From Betaproteobacteria bacterium (GTDB lineage Bacteria; Pseudomonadota; Gammaproteobacteria; Burkholderiales; Usitatibacteraceae), in the NCBI GenBank assembly GCA_016720855.1, contig JADKJU010000003.1, positions 753,900 through 817,899 on the forward strand: a DNA stretch of 64,000 bases, in the 5' to 3' direction. Below the pieces are notes generated by a model. It was not told where the DNA came from and searched no databases. It saw only the letters and a list, made by a program, of their open reading frames with translations. A program made the translations under genes and the position numbers. Positions 25,632 to 33,254 of the stretch are shown piece after piece; position 1 is the first letter of the stretch, and each line of letters begins with the position of its first letter.

Positions 25632-27127
25632 TGGGCTGGCTGATCAAACTCCGGCGCAGCCTCTTCGGTGGCCGGACGCCGACCTATGACGGCATCGGCG
25701 GGGGACGACGCGCTTTCGCCTGGCAGGTGGGAAATCCCGGTGCGGTGGCCGCCCTTGCCTTCAGCCAAAACGAACTGCGCGCCAAGAGCCGCGACCTGGT
25801 GCGCCGCAATGCCTGGGCCAACTCCGCACTCGAGTCCTATGTCGCCAATGCGATCGGGACCGGCATCAAGCCGCAGTCGATGGTGGAGGACGCGAGCTTG
25901 CGCGAATCCATCCAAGCGCTCTGGCGCGATTGGACGATCGAGGCGGATGCGGCAGGACTCACGGATTTCTATGGGCTGCAGGCGCTCGCCTGTCGCGCCA
26001 TGCTCGAAGGCGGCGAAGCCCTGGTTCGGCTGCGCTATCGCCGTCCCGAGGACCAACTGCCGGTGGCGTTGCAGATTCAGGTCCTGGAAGCCGAGCATTT
26101 ACCGATCACGCTCAATACCACGGCCGAGAACGGCAACGTGATACGCGCCGGCATCGAATTCGACCGGCTCGGGCGCCGCGTGGCCTATCACCTGTACCGC
26201 TCGCATCCCGAAGACGGAATGCTAGCGCCGATGTCGGGTGCCGGCGGACTTTCGACCGTGCGCGTGGACGCGGCCGAAATCATGCATCTCTTCCGGCCCC
26301 TTCGCCCTGGCCAGATTCGTGGCGAGCCATGGCTTGCACGCGCGCTGGTGAAGTTGAACGAACTCGATCAGTACGACGACGCGGAACTCGTGCGCAAGAA
26401 AACCGCCGCGATGTTCGCAGGCTTCGTGACGCGGCTTGCCCCCGAGGACAACCTGCTCGGCGAAGGGGTTGCCGACGCCAACGCGGTGGCACTCGCGGGG
26501 CTGGAGCCGGGAACCATGCAGATTCTGGAGCCTGGTGAGGACATCAAGTTTTCCCAGCCGGCCGACGTGGGCGGTACCTACTCGGAGTTTCTGCGCATGC
26601 AGTTTCGCGCGGTGGCGGCCGCCATGGGTGTCACCTACGAACAACTGACGGGCGACCTCACGCAGGTCAACTACTCCTCGATCCGGGCGGGACTCCTGGA
26701 GTTTCGACGTCGCGTCGAAGCCATTCAGCACGGCGTCATCGTTCATCAACTGTGCCGCCCGATCTGGCAGGCATGGCTCAGCCAAGCCGTTCTGGAAGGT
26801 GCACTGGTCTTGCCCGGCTATGCCCGGGGCGGCCAGGCGAAACGTCGCGAGTACCTGGCCGTGAAGTGGATTCCTCAGGGCTGGCAATGGGTCGATCCCC
26901 TGAAGGAGGCGGACGCCATGAAAGCCGCTATTCGATCGGGGCTCATGTCCCGGTCGGAAGCGATCTCGGCCAACGGCTACGACGCTGAGGATGTGGACCG
27001 CGAAATCGCCGCCGACAACGACCGCGCCGATGCCTTGGGTCTCGTCTTCGACTCCGACCCGCGTCACGAGGCCCTTGCGGGCCGGCAGTCGACAGCCCAA
27101 CCGCCGCAAGACACTCAAGGAAACTGA
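25631..27127 (+). CDS. Portal protein (lambda gpB family)
   Basis: 498 aa. Landmarks: LRAKSRDLVRRNAWANSALE, SYVANAIGTGIKPQS, FRPLRPGQIRGEPWLARAL, YDDAELVRKKTAAMFAGFVT and VTYEQLTGDLTQVNYSSIRA, all typical of lambda-family portals. It forms the dodecameric ring through which DNA enters. The N-terminus carries a basic start (LIKLRRSLFGGRTPTYDG). Confidence 0.95.
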   Translation: MGWLIKLRRSLFGGRTPTYDGIGGGRRAFAWQVGNPGAVAALAFSQNELRAKSRDLVRRNAWANSALESYVANAIGTGIKPQSMVEDASLRESIQALWRDWTIEADAAGLTDFYGLQALACRAMLEGGEALVRLRYRRPEDQLPVALQIQVLEAEHLPITLNTTAENGNVIRAGIEFDRLGRRVAYHLYRSHPEDGMLAPMSGAGGLSTVRVDAAEIMHLFRPLRPGQIRGEPWLARALVKLNELDQYDDAELVRKKTAAMFAGFVTRLAPEDNLLGEGVADANAVALAGLEPGTMQILEPGEDIKFSQPADVGGTYSEFLRMQFRAVAAAMGVTYEQLTGDLTQVNYSSIRAGLLEFRRRVEAIQHGVIVHQLCRPIWQAWLSQAVLEGALVLPGYARGGQAKRREYLAVKWIPQGWQWVDPLKEADAMKAAIRSGLMSRSEAISANGYDAEDVDREIAADNDRADALGLVFDSDPRHEALAGRQSTAQPPQDTQGN

Positions 27128-27128
27128 T

Positions 27129-28391
27129 ATGCAGCTGCCGCACCTTGCGTCCCGTCTGTACGGGACGCCGCTCCTGCTCGCCCGTTCCAAGCTCGACATC
27201 ATCCTTGCCGTGCTCGGTGATCGTATCGGCTGGCCCGAACCGTTGTCGGCGCTACCGATTGCGCCGCAGCGAGGGCAAGTAGATCGGCCTCCCGGCATCG
27301 CCGTCATTCCCATTCACGGCACGCTCGTGCGCCGCGCGGTCGGTCTGGACGCGGCTTCAGGCCTCACGTCCTACGGCGAGATCGGCGCAATGCTGGATGC
27401 GGCGATCGCGGATCCCGCCGTCACCGGCATCTTGCTCGATGTCGATTCACCGGGTGGGGAGGCCGGGGGCGTCTTTGAACTCGCCCAGCGGATCCGCTCG
27501 CTCGCTGCGGTAAAGCCCATCTGGGCACTCGCCTGCGATTCGGCGTTCTCCGCGGCCTACGCGATCGCAGCCGCGACTTCCCGCGTCTACGTGACACAGA
27601 CGGGCGGCGTGGGCTCGATCGGCGTCATCGCCATGCACGTCGATCAGTCCGCACGCGATGCCCAGGAAGGCTATCGCTACACGGCGATCACGGCCGGGGA
27701 CCAGAAGGATGATTTCTCTTCCCACCAGCCGCTCGACAAGGAAGCCACCGCCCGCCTGCAAGCCGAAGTGGACCGGCTCTACGCCATCTTTGTCGATCGC
27801 GTCGCCTCGATGCGCACGCTCGAACCCCGATTCGTGCGCTCGACACAGGCCGGGCTCTATTTCGGTCCGGAAGCCGTCACGGCGGGCTTGGCCGACGCGG
27901 TGAGCAGCTTTGATGAGGCCATCGCGGACTTCAGCACCTTCCTCGCAACTCCCCGAGTGCGAAGTCTCGCGCTCGCTGCCACACGCGCGTCCCACTGCGT
28001 ATCTCCCATCCCCCTTACGGAGGCAACAACCATGACAGAACCCAATCCCCCTGCAGTGACCAAGGATCCGGCAGCGCCCGCTGAACCGGTGCCCGTGCCC
28101 GACGCACCGATTGCTCGCGAAGACGATGCTGTGCAAGCGGCGATTGCGGCAACGCGAGCGGACGCCATTGCGGTAGCCGAACTCTGCCAACTAGCCGGCC
28201 AACCGCAGCGCACGACCGCATTCTTGACCGAGGGAGCGAGCCTCTCCCAGGTACGACGCACGCTGCTCGCCTCGCGTGCCGAGGGCACCGAGATCACCTC
28301 TGTCATTTACCCCGACGCGGCCACCCGGGCCGATTCTGCCGAGCAGAGCCCGCTCATGAAGGCCGTCAAGAAACTCACCGGAAAGGACTAA
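27129..28391 (+). CDS. S49-family capsid maturation protease with scaffold domain (gpC-like)
   Basis: 420 aa from the ATG at 27129. The SppA/ClpP-like fold contains GIAVIPIHGTLV, GILLDVDSPGGEAGG, the nucleophile region LACDSAFSAAYAIAAA and GGVGSIGVIAMHVD. The C-terminal 120 residues are Ala/Pro-rich and then helical, as in gpC, and encode a scaffold. An internal in-frame start at 28032 has its own ribosome site. The protease cleaves scaffold and capsid components during head assembly. Confidence 0.95.
   Translation: MQLPHLASRLYGTPLLLARSKLDIILAVLGDRIGWPEPLSALPIAPQRGQVDRPPGIAVIPIHGTLVRRAVGLDAASGLTSYGEIGAMLDAAIADPAVTGILLDVDSPGGEAGGVFELAQRIRSLAAVKPIWALACDSAFSAAYAIAAATSRVYVTQTGGVGSIGVIAMHVDQSARDAQEGYRYTAITAGDQKDDFSSHQPLDKEATARLQAEVDRLYAIFVDRVASMRTLEPRFVRSTQAGLYFGPEAVTAGLADAVSSFDEAIADFSTFLATPRVRSLALAATRASHCVSPIPLTEATTMTEPNPPAVTKDPAAPAEPVPVPDAPIAREDDAVQAAIAATRADAIAVAELCQLAGQPQRTTAFLTEGASLSQVRRTLLASRAEGTEITSVIYPDAATRADSAEQSPLMKAVKKLTGKD
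28032..28391 (+). CDS. Nested scaffold protein (Nu3-like internal start)
   Basis: It starts at ATG 28032 inside the protease gene, in the same frame, preceded by ACGGAGG (28016-28022) 9 nt upstream. The product is 119 aa (MTEPNPPAVTKDPAAPAEPV, then QAAIAATRADAIAVAELCQL). In lambda, Nu3 is made in just this way from the C-terminal part of gene C and acts as the assembly scaffold. The internal ribosome site is visible; expression is inferred. Confidence 0.7.
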   Translation: MTEPNPPAVTKDPAAPAEPVPVPDAPIAREDDAVQAAIAATRADAIAVAELCQLAGQPQRTTAFLTEGASLSQVRRTLLASRAEGTEITSVIYPDAATRADSAEQSPLMKAVKKLTGKD

Positions 28392-28394
28392 GCC

Positions 28395-28775
28395 ATGAAC
28401 GCACTGAACGAAGCCCTCAATCTGGGCGATCTCCTCAAGTACGAAGACGATTGCCTCAACTACTCCCGCGACCTGGTCACCGTGGAATCGGGGCAAACGC
28501 TCGAACTGGGCGCAGTCCTCGGTCGCGTGACCACCACCGGCAAGGTAAGGCGCCTCAATCCCGCGGCCACCGACGGGACCGAACACGCGGCCGGCGTCCT
28601 GCTGGGCGCAATCGATGCGGGGCTCGCCGATCGCAACGACGGCTTGCTCCTCGCCCGTCACGCCATCGTGGCCTCCAGTGCCGTGGTCTGGCCCTTCGAG
28701 ATCACCTCCGAGCAAAAGGCCACCGCCACGGCTCAACTCGAAGCTCGCGGCATCCTCATTCGCCAATCCGCCTAA
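28395..28775 (+). CDS. Head decoration protein (gpD family)
   Basis: 126 aa. GDLLKYEDDCLNYSRDLVTV, LELGAVLGRVTTTGKVRRLN and HAAGVLLGAIDAGLADRNDG match head-decoration proteins. They trimerise on the expanded capsid and stabilise it against DNA pressure. It lies between protease and major capsid, as in lambda. Confidence 0.9.
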   Translation: MNALNEALNLGDLLKYEDDCLNYSRDLVTVESGQTLELGAVLGRVTTTGKVRRLNPAATDGTEHAAGVLLGAIDAGLADRNDGLLLARHAIVASSAVVWPFEITSEQKATATAQLEARGILIRQSA

Positions 28776-28787
28776 GGGAACCCCACC

Positions 28788-29792
28788 ATGAACAACCCGT
28801 TCAACACTCCGGCCTTTTCGATGGCGGCTTTGACCTCCGCCATCAACATCATTCCCAACCGCTACGGTCGAATGGAGGCGCTGAACCTCTTTCCGGTGCG
28901 GCCCGTGCGCACCCGGCAGGTCATCGTCGAAGAGCAAAACGGAGTGCTGAACCTCCTGCCTTCCCTACCGCCCGGCTCTCCCGGCACGGTGGGTACGCGC
29001 GGCAAGCGCACCGTCCGCTCCTTCGTCATTCCCCACATCCCGCACGATGACGTGGTGCTGCCCGAAGAAGTTCAGGGCATTCGTGCCTTCGGGTCGGAAA
29101 CGGAGATGGAGAGTGTCGCCGGCGTCATGGCGCGGCACCTGGAGACGATGCGCAACAAGCACGCCATCACGCTGGAGCACCTGCGCATGGGCGCGCTCAA
29201 GGGCGTGATTCTGGACGCCGATGGCTCCGTGATCTACGACCTCTACAGCGAGTTCGGCATCACACCGGCAACCGTCAGCTTCGAACTGGCGAATGCCACT
29301 TCCAACGTGAAGAAGAAGTGCGCCGATGTCCTGCGCCACCTCGAGGACAACCTCAAGGGCGAATTCATGACCGGTATTCACTGCCTGTGCTCGCCGGAAT
29401 TCTTCGATGCGCTCACCGATCACCCAAAGGTGAAGGATGCCTACACCATGTGGCAGCAGGGTGCGGTGCTCATCAACGACATGCGCGCCGGCTTCACCTT
29501 CGGCGGGCTGACCTTCGAGGAGTATCGCGGTCAGGCAACCGATGCCAATGGGACCACGCGCCGCTTCATCGCCGCCGGCGAGGCTCACGCCTTCCCCGTG
29601 GGGACCGTGGACACCTTCGGCACGTACTTCGCGCCGGCAGACTTCAACGAGACTGCCAACACCCTGGGTCAGCCGCTCTACGCGAAGCAGGAACCGCGCA
29701 AGTTCGATCGGGGGACGGATCTGCACACGCAGTCCAATCCCCTTCCGATGTGTCACCGGCCCGGCGTGCTGGTAAAGCTCACGGTCGCGTAG
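28788..29792 (+). CDS. Major capsid protein (gpE family)
   Basis: 334 aa, close to lambda gpE in length. FSMAALTSAINIIPNRYGRM, TVRSFVIPHIPHDDVVLPEE, KHAITLEHLRMGALKGVILD and RFIAAGEAHAFPVGTVDTFG are typical of the family. It forms the icosahedral shell. A good GGAA site precedes the ATG. Confidence 0.95.
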   Translation: MNNPFNTPAFSMAALTSAINIIPNRYGRMEALNLFPVRPVRTRQVIVEEQNGVLNLLPSLPPGSPGTVGTRGKRTVRSFVIPHIPHDDVVLPEEVQGIRAFGSETEMESVAGVMARHLETMRNKHAITLEHLRMGALKGVILDADGSVIYDLYSEFGITPATVSFELANATSNVKKKCADVLRHLEDNLKGEFMTGIHCLCSPEFFDALTDHPKVKDAYTMWQQGAVLINDMRAGFTFGGLTFEEYRGQATDANGTTRRFIAAGEAHAFPVGTVDTFGTYFAPADFNETANTLGQPLYAKQEPRKFDRGTDLHTQSNPLPMCHRPGVLVKLTVA

Positions 29793-29795
29793 GCG

Positions 29796-30098
29796 ATGGG
29801 GCTTGTGGAGCGGATCTACGAGGCGGCTGCCAATGTGGGGTTCCTGAAACCCTGCACTTGGCAGCCTTCGGCCGGGGGCGCCCGGCAGACCCACCCGGTG
29901 GGTTTCGCCGCCCCCGACGAGATGCTCCTCGATGGGCTCACCGCGAGCACCGAGTATGTGATGTCCTACCCCGCCACGATTTTTACGGGCCTCGCTCCCC
30001 GCGAGGTGGTCGAGATCGATTGGGTGGCGTTTCAGGTGCGTGAAGTCCGGGCAGTGGGCGACGGCTCGGAGATGCGCGCCAAACTCACCCGGCTCTAA
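29796..30098 (+). CDS. Head-tail joining protein
   Basis: 100 aa. Small beta-rich protein: TEYVMSYPATIFTGLAPREV, VEIDWVAFQVREVRAVGDGS. The composition and gene order match gpFII-type connectors that join head and tail. It starts 3 nt after the capsid stop. The family call relies mostly on synteny. Confidence 0.7.
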   Translation: MGLVERIYEAAANVGFLKPCTWQPSAGGARQTHPVGFAAPDEMLLDGLTASTEYVMSYPATIFTGLAPREVVEIDWVAFQVREVRAVGDGSEMRAKLTRL

Positions 30099-30103
30099 CT
30101 CCC

Positions 30104-30550
30104 ATGGCAGGTAACTCGATCCGCGAACAGATCCTGCTCGCGGCGATAGAGGCTTTGCGTCCATCGGCCACTGCACTCGGCGCGACGCTGCACCGCTCGC
30201 CAACGGTTGCCATCACTCGCGATCTTTGCCCGGCGCTGGTCGTGTTCCCGGAGAGCGAAACCATCACCGAGCGGGCGAATGACCGGGTCACACGCGAACT
30301 CACCGTTCGCATCGTGGCACTCGCCCGCGCGGTTCCTCCCGTGGCGCCGGAAACGCAGGCCGACCAGCTTCTCACGGCAGCCCACGCCGCCTTGATGGCC
30401 GACGTGAACCTCGGCGGTCTTGCGCTCGGCATACGAGAGCAGGAGTGCGAGTGGGAGGTGGAAGACGCCGATGCGGTGGCCTCCGCCATCCCGGCGCGCT
30501 ACCGCATCACCTACCGAACGCTTGCCACCGATTGCTCAGTCCAAGGATGA
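30104..30550 (+). CDS. Tail terminator/minor tail protein
   Basis: 148 aa. IREQILLAAIEALRPSATAL, LCPALVVFPESETITERAND, RVTRELTVRIVALARA resemble phage tail-terminator proteins (gpU/gpZ-like), which cap the tail tube for head joining. Position before the tube gene supports this. It overlaps the next small gene by 4 bp. Confidence 0.65.
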   Translation: MAGNSIREQILLAAIEALRPSATALGATLHRSPTVAITRDLCPALVVFPESETITERANDRVTRELTVRIVALARAVPPVAPETQADQLLTAAHAALMADVNLGGLALGIREQECEWEVEDADAVASAIPARYRITYRTLATDCSVQG

Positions 30551-30744
30551 AATCCATGACGCGAATCGTCTTGAACCGCCCGCACACCCATGCGGGAAAG
30601 CACTACGGGGTACGCGATCGGCTCGAGGTCGATGCCGCTACCGCCGATTGGCTGGTGAGCCACGGCATCGCAGCCCTCGACCCCGCGCTTCCCAAGCCTG
30701 ACTCCGAACTCAAACCTTCCAATCGCAAGGAACCCAAGCCATGA
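30547..30744 (+). CDS. Small phage protein before tail tube
   Basis: 65 aa, starting at ATG 30547 (ATGA overlap; the ATG at 30556 is an alternative). RIVLNRPHTHAGKHYGVRDR, LEVDAATADWLVSHGIA then a Lys/Pro tail. Small proteins with a THAG motif are common just before siphovirus tail tubes; the function is unknown. Its stop overlaps the tube gene's start. Confidence 0.65.
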   Translation: MKSMTRIVLNRPHTHAGKHYGVRDRLEVDAATADWLVSHGIAALDPALPKPDSELKPSNRKEPKP

Positions 30745-31493
30745 GCACCTATGCCTCCTTTCAAGGCCGCGTCTTTCTCGGAAAACGCGACGCCGCAGGT
30801 CTTCCCATCGAAGTGCGCTCCCCCGGCAACGTGGCCGACTTGAAGCTCTCACTCAAGACCGACGTGGTCGAGCACTACGAGAGCCAGACCGGCCAGCGAA
30901 CGCTCGATCACCGCATGGTCAAGCAGAAGTCCGCCACCGTGAACTTGACCATCGAAGAGTTCACGAAGGAAAACCTGGCGCTTGCCCTCTACGGGAACCA
31001 CGTCACCGGCACCACCGGCAGCGTGACCACCGAGACGGTGGGAGGTGCCACTCCCGTCGTCGGCGACCGCTACTTCCTGGCGCACCACAAGGTGTCGTCT
31101 CTCATCCTCGTGGATTCCGCCGCCACGCCGGCAACGCTGACACTCGGCACGCACTACACGGCGGACACCGATTTCGGCGCCATCCAGTTTCTCGACGTGA
31201 CGGGACTCACCGCTCCCTTCAAGGCGAGCTATACCTACGGGGTAGCGACCGAGATCGGGATCTTTACGCAACCCCTGCCGGAGCGCTACCTGCGCCTGGA
31301 GGGACTCAATACCGCCGAAGCCAATGCAAAGGTGCTGGTGGAGCTCTACCGCGTGGCCTTCGACCCCCTGAAGGAGATCTCCTTCATCTCGGACGATTAC
31401 AACAAGTTCGAGATGGAAGGCTCGCTCTTGGCGGACACGACGAAGCCTTACGACACGGTGCTGGGTCAGTTCGGCCGCATCGTGCAGCTGTGA
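30741..31493 (+). CDS. Major tail tube protein
   Basis: 250 aa, beta-rich. YASFQGRVFLGKRDAAGLPI, VEHYESQTGQRTLDHRMVKQ, LTIEEFTKENLALALYGNHV and the C-terminal FDPLKEISFISDDYNKFEME, then GSLLADTTKPYDTVLGQFGR form the usual siphovirus tube pattern. Hexamers stack into the tail around the tape measure. Confidence 0.9.
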   Translation: MSTYASFQGRVFLGKRDAAGLPIEVRSPGNVADLKLSLKTDVVEHYESQTGQRTLDHRMVKQKSATVNLTIEEFTKENLALALYGNHVTGTTGSVTTETVGGATPVVGDRYFLAHHKVSSLILVDSAATPATLTLGTHYTADTDFGAIQFLDVTGLTAPFKASYTYGVATEIGIFTQPLPERYLRLEGLNTAEANAKVLVELYRVAFDPLKEISFISDDYNKFEMEGSLLADTTKPYDTVLGQFGRIVQL

Positions 31494-31504
31494 GCCGGTG
31501 ACCC

Positions 31505-31909
31505 ATGAGTGATCTCGATACCCTGGTCCCGCCGAATATCAAGCTGATCGTGGCCGGCGAGGCGATCGCCATCAAGCCCTTGAAGGTGGGCCAGATGCCC
31601 GCGTTTCTGCGCGCTGTCACCCCCGTTATGCAGAGTCTCAATCGACCCGACATCGACTGGCTGGCCCTCTTTGGCGAGCGCGGTGACGACCTCCTCTCGG
31701 CCATCGCCATCGCCGTGGGCAAGCCTCGCGACTGGGTCGACGATCTTGCGGGCGACGAGGCGATTCTCCTCGCCGCCAAGGTGATCGAGGTGAATGCCGA
31801 TTTTTTTACCCGGACGGTGATCCCGAAGCTGGACGGCCTCTTCACGCAGGCCAAGCATCTGAATCCGGCTCCCGCAGCGGCCTCTGGTTCGACGCCATCC
31901 AGCGGCTGA
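31505..31909 (+). CDS. Tail assembly chaperone (gpG-like), frameshift donor
   Basis: 134 aa. NIKLIVAGEAIAIKPLKVGQ, MPAFLRAVTPVMQSL and the helical DLAGDEAILLAAKVIEVNAD resemble siphovirus tail chaperones. Seven T residues at 31800-31806 form a T_TTT_TTT slippery heptamer in the reading frame (GAT TTT TTT). A -1 slip leads into an open frame to 32106. Chaperones of this type guide the tape measure during tail assembly. Confidence 0.8.
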   Translation: MSDLDTLVPPNIKLIVAGEAIAIKPLKVGQMPAFLRAVTPVMQSLNRPDIDWLALFGERGDDLLSAIAIAVGKPRDWVDDLAGDEAILLAAKVIEVNADFFTRTVIPKLDGLFTQAKHLNPAPAAASGSTPSSG

Positions 31910-32106
31910 TCGATCACGGCCACCGCCTGCCGGACATTCTCGACTACACCTTGGCGCAGGTCCGCGCCTTTACCCACGCAACCGCTCGGCAGGAGGCAGC
32001 CCACGAGGCTCGTCTTCTCTCCCTCATTGCCATCGGCACGCGCGGGGACGCCAAGAGCCTCGACCAAACGCTCGATCGACTGACCGACCGCGCCCACCCA
32101 TCATGA
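31505..32106 (+). CDS. Frameshifted chaperone fusion (gpGT-like)
   Basis: The -1 frame stays open from the slippery site to 32106 and encodes GLWFDAIQRLIDHGHRLPDI, LDYTLAQVRAFTHATARQEA, a gpT-like domain. There is no good independent start for this part, and the stop overlaps the next ATG (TCATGA). A -1 programmed shift would yield about 200 aa. In lambda the equivalent fusion is essential for tail assembly. A sequence indel is the alternative explanation. Confidence 0.65.
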
Positions 32107-32747
32107 GGATCACCTTTCGGATCGATAGCGCCGCCGCCCAGGCGCAGCTTCGCCGATGGGGGGGTGAAGTGCGCGCGACCGTCCGGCAGGCGGTCGAACG
32201 GGCCATCGCCGGGGAGGCAAGCGAGATCCGGGAAGAGGTACGTAGCCACGTGGCCGGCGAGATGAAGGTCGTCAAGAAGTCCTTCCTCAAGGGCTTCACC
32301 GCCAAGGTGCTCGCCAAAGATCCCACGCGCCTGCCTGCGCTCTATGTGGGCTCGCGCATTCCTTGGTCGGGGATACACGAGAGCGGTGGCGCGATCGGTG
32401 CTCGGATGCTCATCCCGCTGCATGGGCGCGTCGGACGCAAACGCTTCAAGGCCCAAGTGGCGGAGTTGATGCGTGGTGGCAACGCCTATTTCGTGAAGAA
32501 CGCCAAGGGAAATGTGGTTCTGATGGCTGAGAACATCAAGGAACACGGACGCCCCCTCGCGGGATTCAAGCGCCGCTACCGCAAGGCCGAGGGGATCAAG
32601 CGCTTGAAGCGCGGCACCGCCATTCCTATCGCAGTCCTCGTGCCGAAAGTGCGGCTCAAGAAGCGACTCGACATCGCGCGGCTCATCGCGGGTCGCATTC
32701 CGCAACTGGCGATTGCCGTCGAAAAGCAAATTCAGCAGATCAGATAA
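32103..32747 (+). CDS. Tail-associated protein
   Basis: 214 aa, basic. MRITFRIDSAAAQAQLRRWG, EVRSHVAGEMKVVKKSFLKG, FKRRYRKAEGIKRLKRGTAI. It resembles the minor tail/completion proteins encoded between chaperone and tape measure, but no family is certain. It overlaps the chaperone fusion stop and is followed at once by the leftward cargo gene. Confidence 0.65.
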   Translation: MRITFRIDSAAAQAQLRRWGGEVRATVRQAVERAIAGEASEIREEVRSHVAGEMKVVKKSFLKGFTAKVLAKDPTRLPALYVGSRIPWSGIHESGGAIGARMLIPLHGRVGRKRFKAQVAELMRGGNAYFVKNAKGNVVLMAENIKEHGRPLAGFKRRYRKAEGIKRLKRGTAIPIAVLVPKVRLKKRLDIARLIAGRIPQLAIAVEKQIQQIR

Positions 32748-32749
32748 GG

Positions 32750-33229
32750 CTACTTGCCTGCAGGCCAGATCTTTTGGCCGATTGCTTTGAACTTGCTGAC
32801 GCTAAGTGCCCCACGCTCATTTCGCGCCTTCGATCCCGGCGCCTTTAGTGCGCTCTCGATAGCGGTTCGACTCGCTTCGAAAATGGCAGTGGGCTCGAAG
32901 TCGCTGTCCAGCAAGACCAACAGCACGCCATCCCACTTGTGCTTGAGATCGATTTTCCCAAGTCGCTGTCCGGGATTCTTGGAGAGGATGCAGCGCCCCT
33001 TGATTTGCAATTGCTCGACAGTCTTGCCGGAGCGACGGATGGCGTCAAAGCCGGCCTGCCGGACCTCGGCCAATTCGAGCCTCAAGATGCGCGCGGCTTC
33101 GTATTCAGCGACTTCGCCCGTGATGCCAATCGGCCGCCCTGTGAGGGCACGGTACTCCCGCGCCAGTTGCTTCGCCCTGACGATGAGCTTTCCGACTTCC
33201 TCGAGGTTTATTGCGTGATGACTCGTCAT
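32750..33229 (-). CDS. DUF6998-like protein with QxK nuclease motif (cargo)
   Basis: 159 aa from the ATG at 33229, encoded against the tail genes. GRPIGITGEVAEYEAARILR, AGFDAIRRSGKTVEQLQIKG and DGVLLVLLDSDFEPTAIFEA, then GSKARNERGALSVSKFKAIG, match DUF6998-type proteins. The Glu helix, the Asp, and QIK (a D...QxK arrangement) suggest a restriction-endonuclease-like fold. It sits in a 500-bp island between tail genes, with lower GC than its flanks. It may be a superinfection-exclusion or defence gene expressed from the prophage. Confidence 0.65.
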   Translation of the reverse strand: MTSHHAINLEEVGKLIVRAKQLAREYRALTGRPIGITGEVAEYEAARILRLELAEVRQAGFDAIRRSGKTVEQLQIKGRCILSKNPGQRLGKIDLKHKWDGVLLVLLDSDFEPTAIFEASRTAIESALKAPGSKARNERGALSVSKFKAIGQKIWPAGK

Positions 33230-33254
33230 TGCAACTAGAGATGATCGCTCCTTA

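Noticed and set aside
31909..32106. Tail chaperone frame change as a sequencing indel
   Set aside because: A correctly phased slippery heptamer and the known lambda mechanism make a programmed shift the better explanation, though an indel is not excluded.
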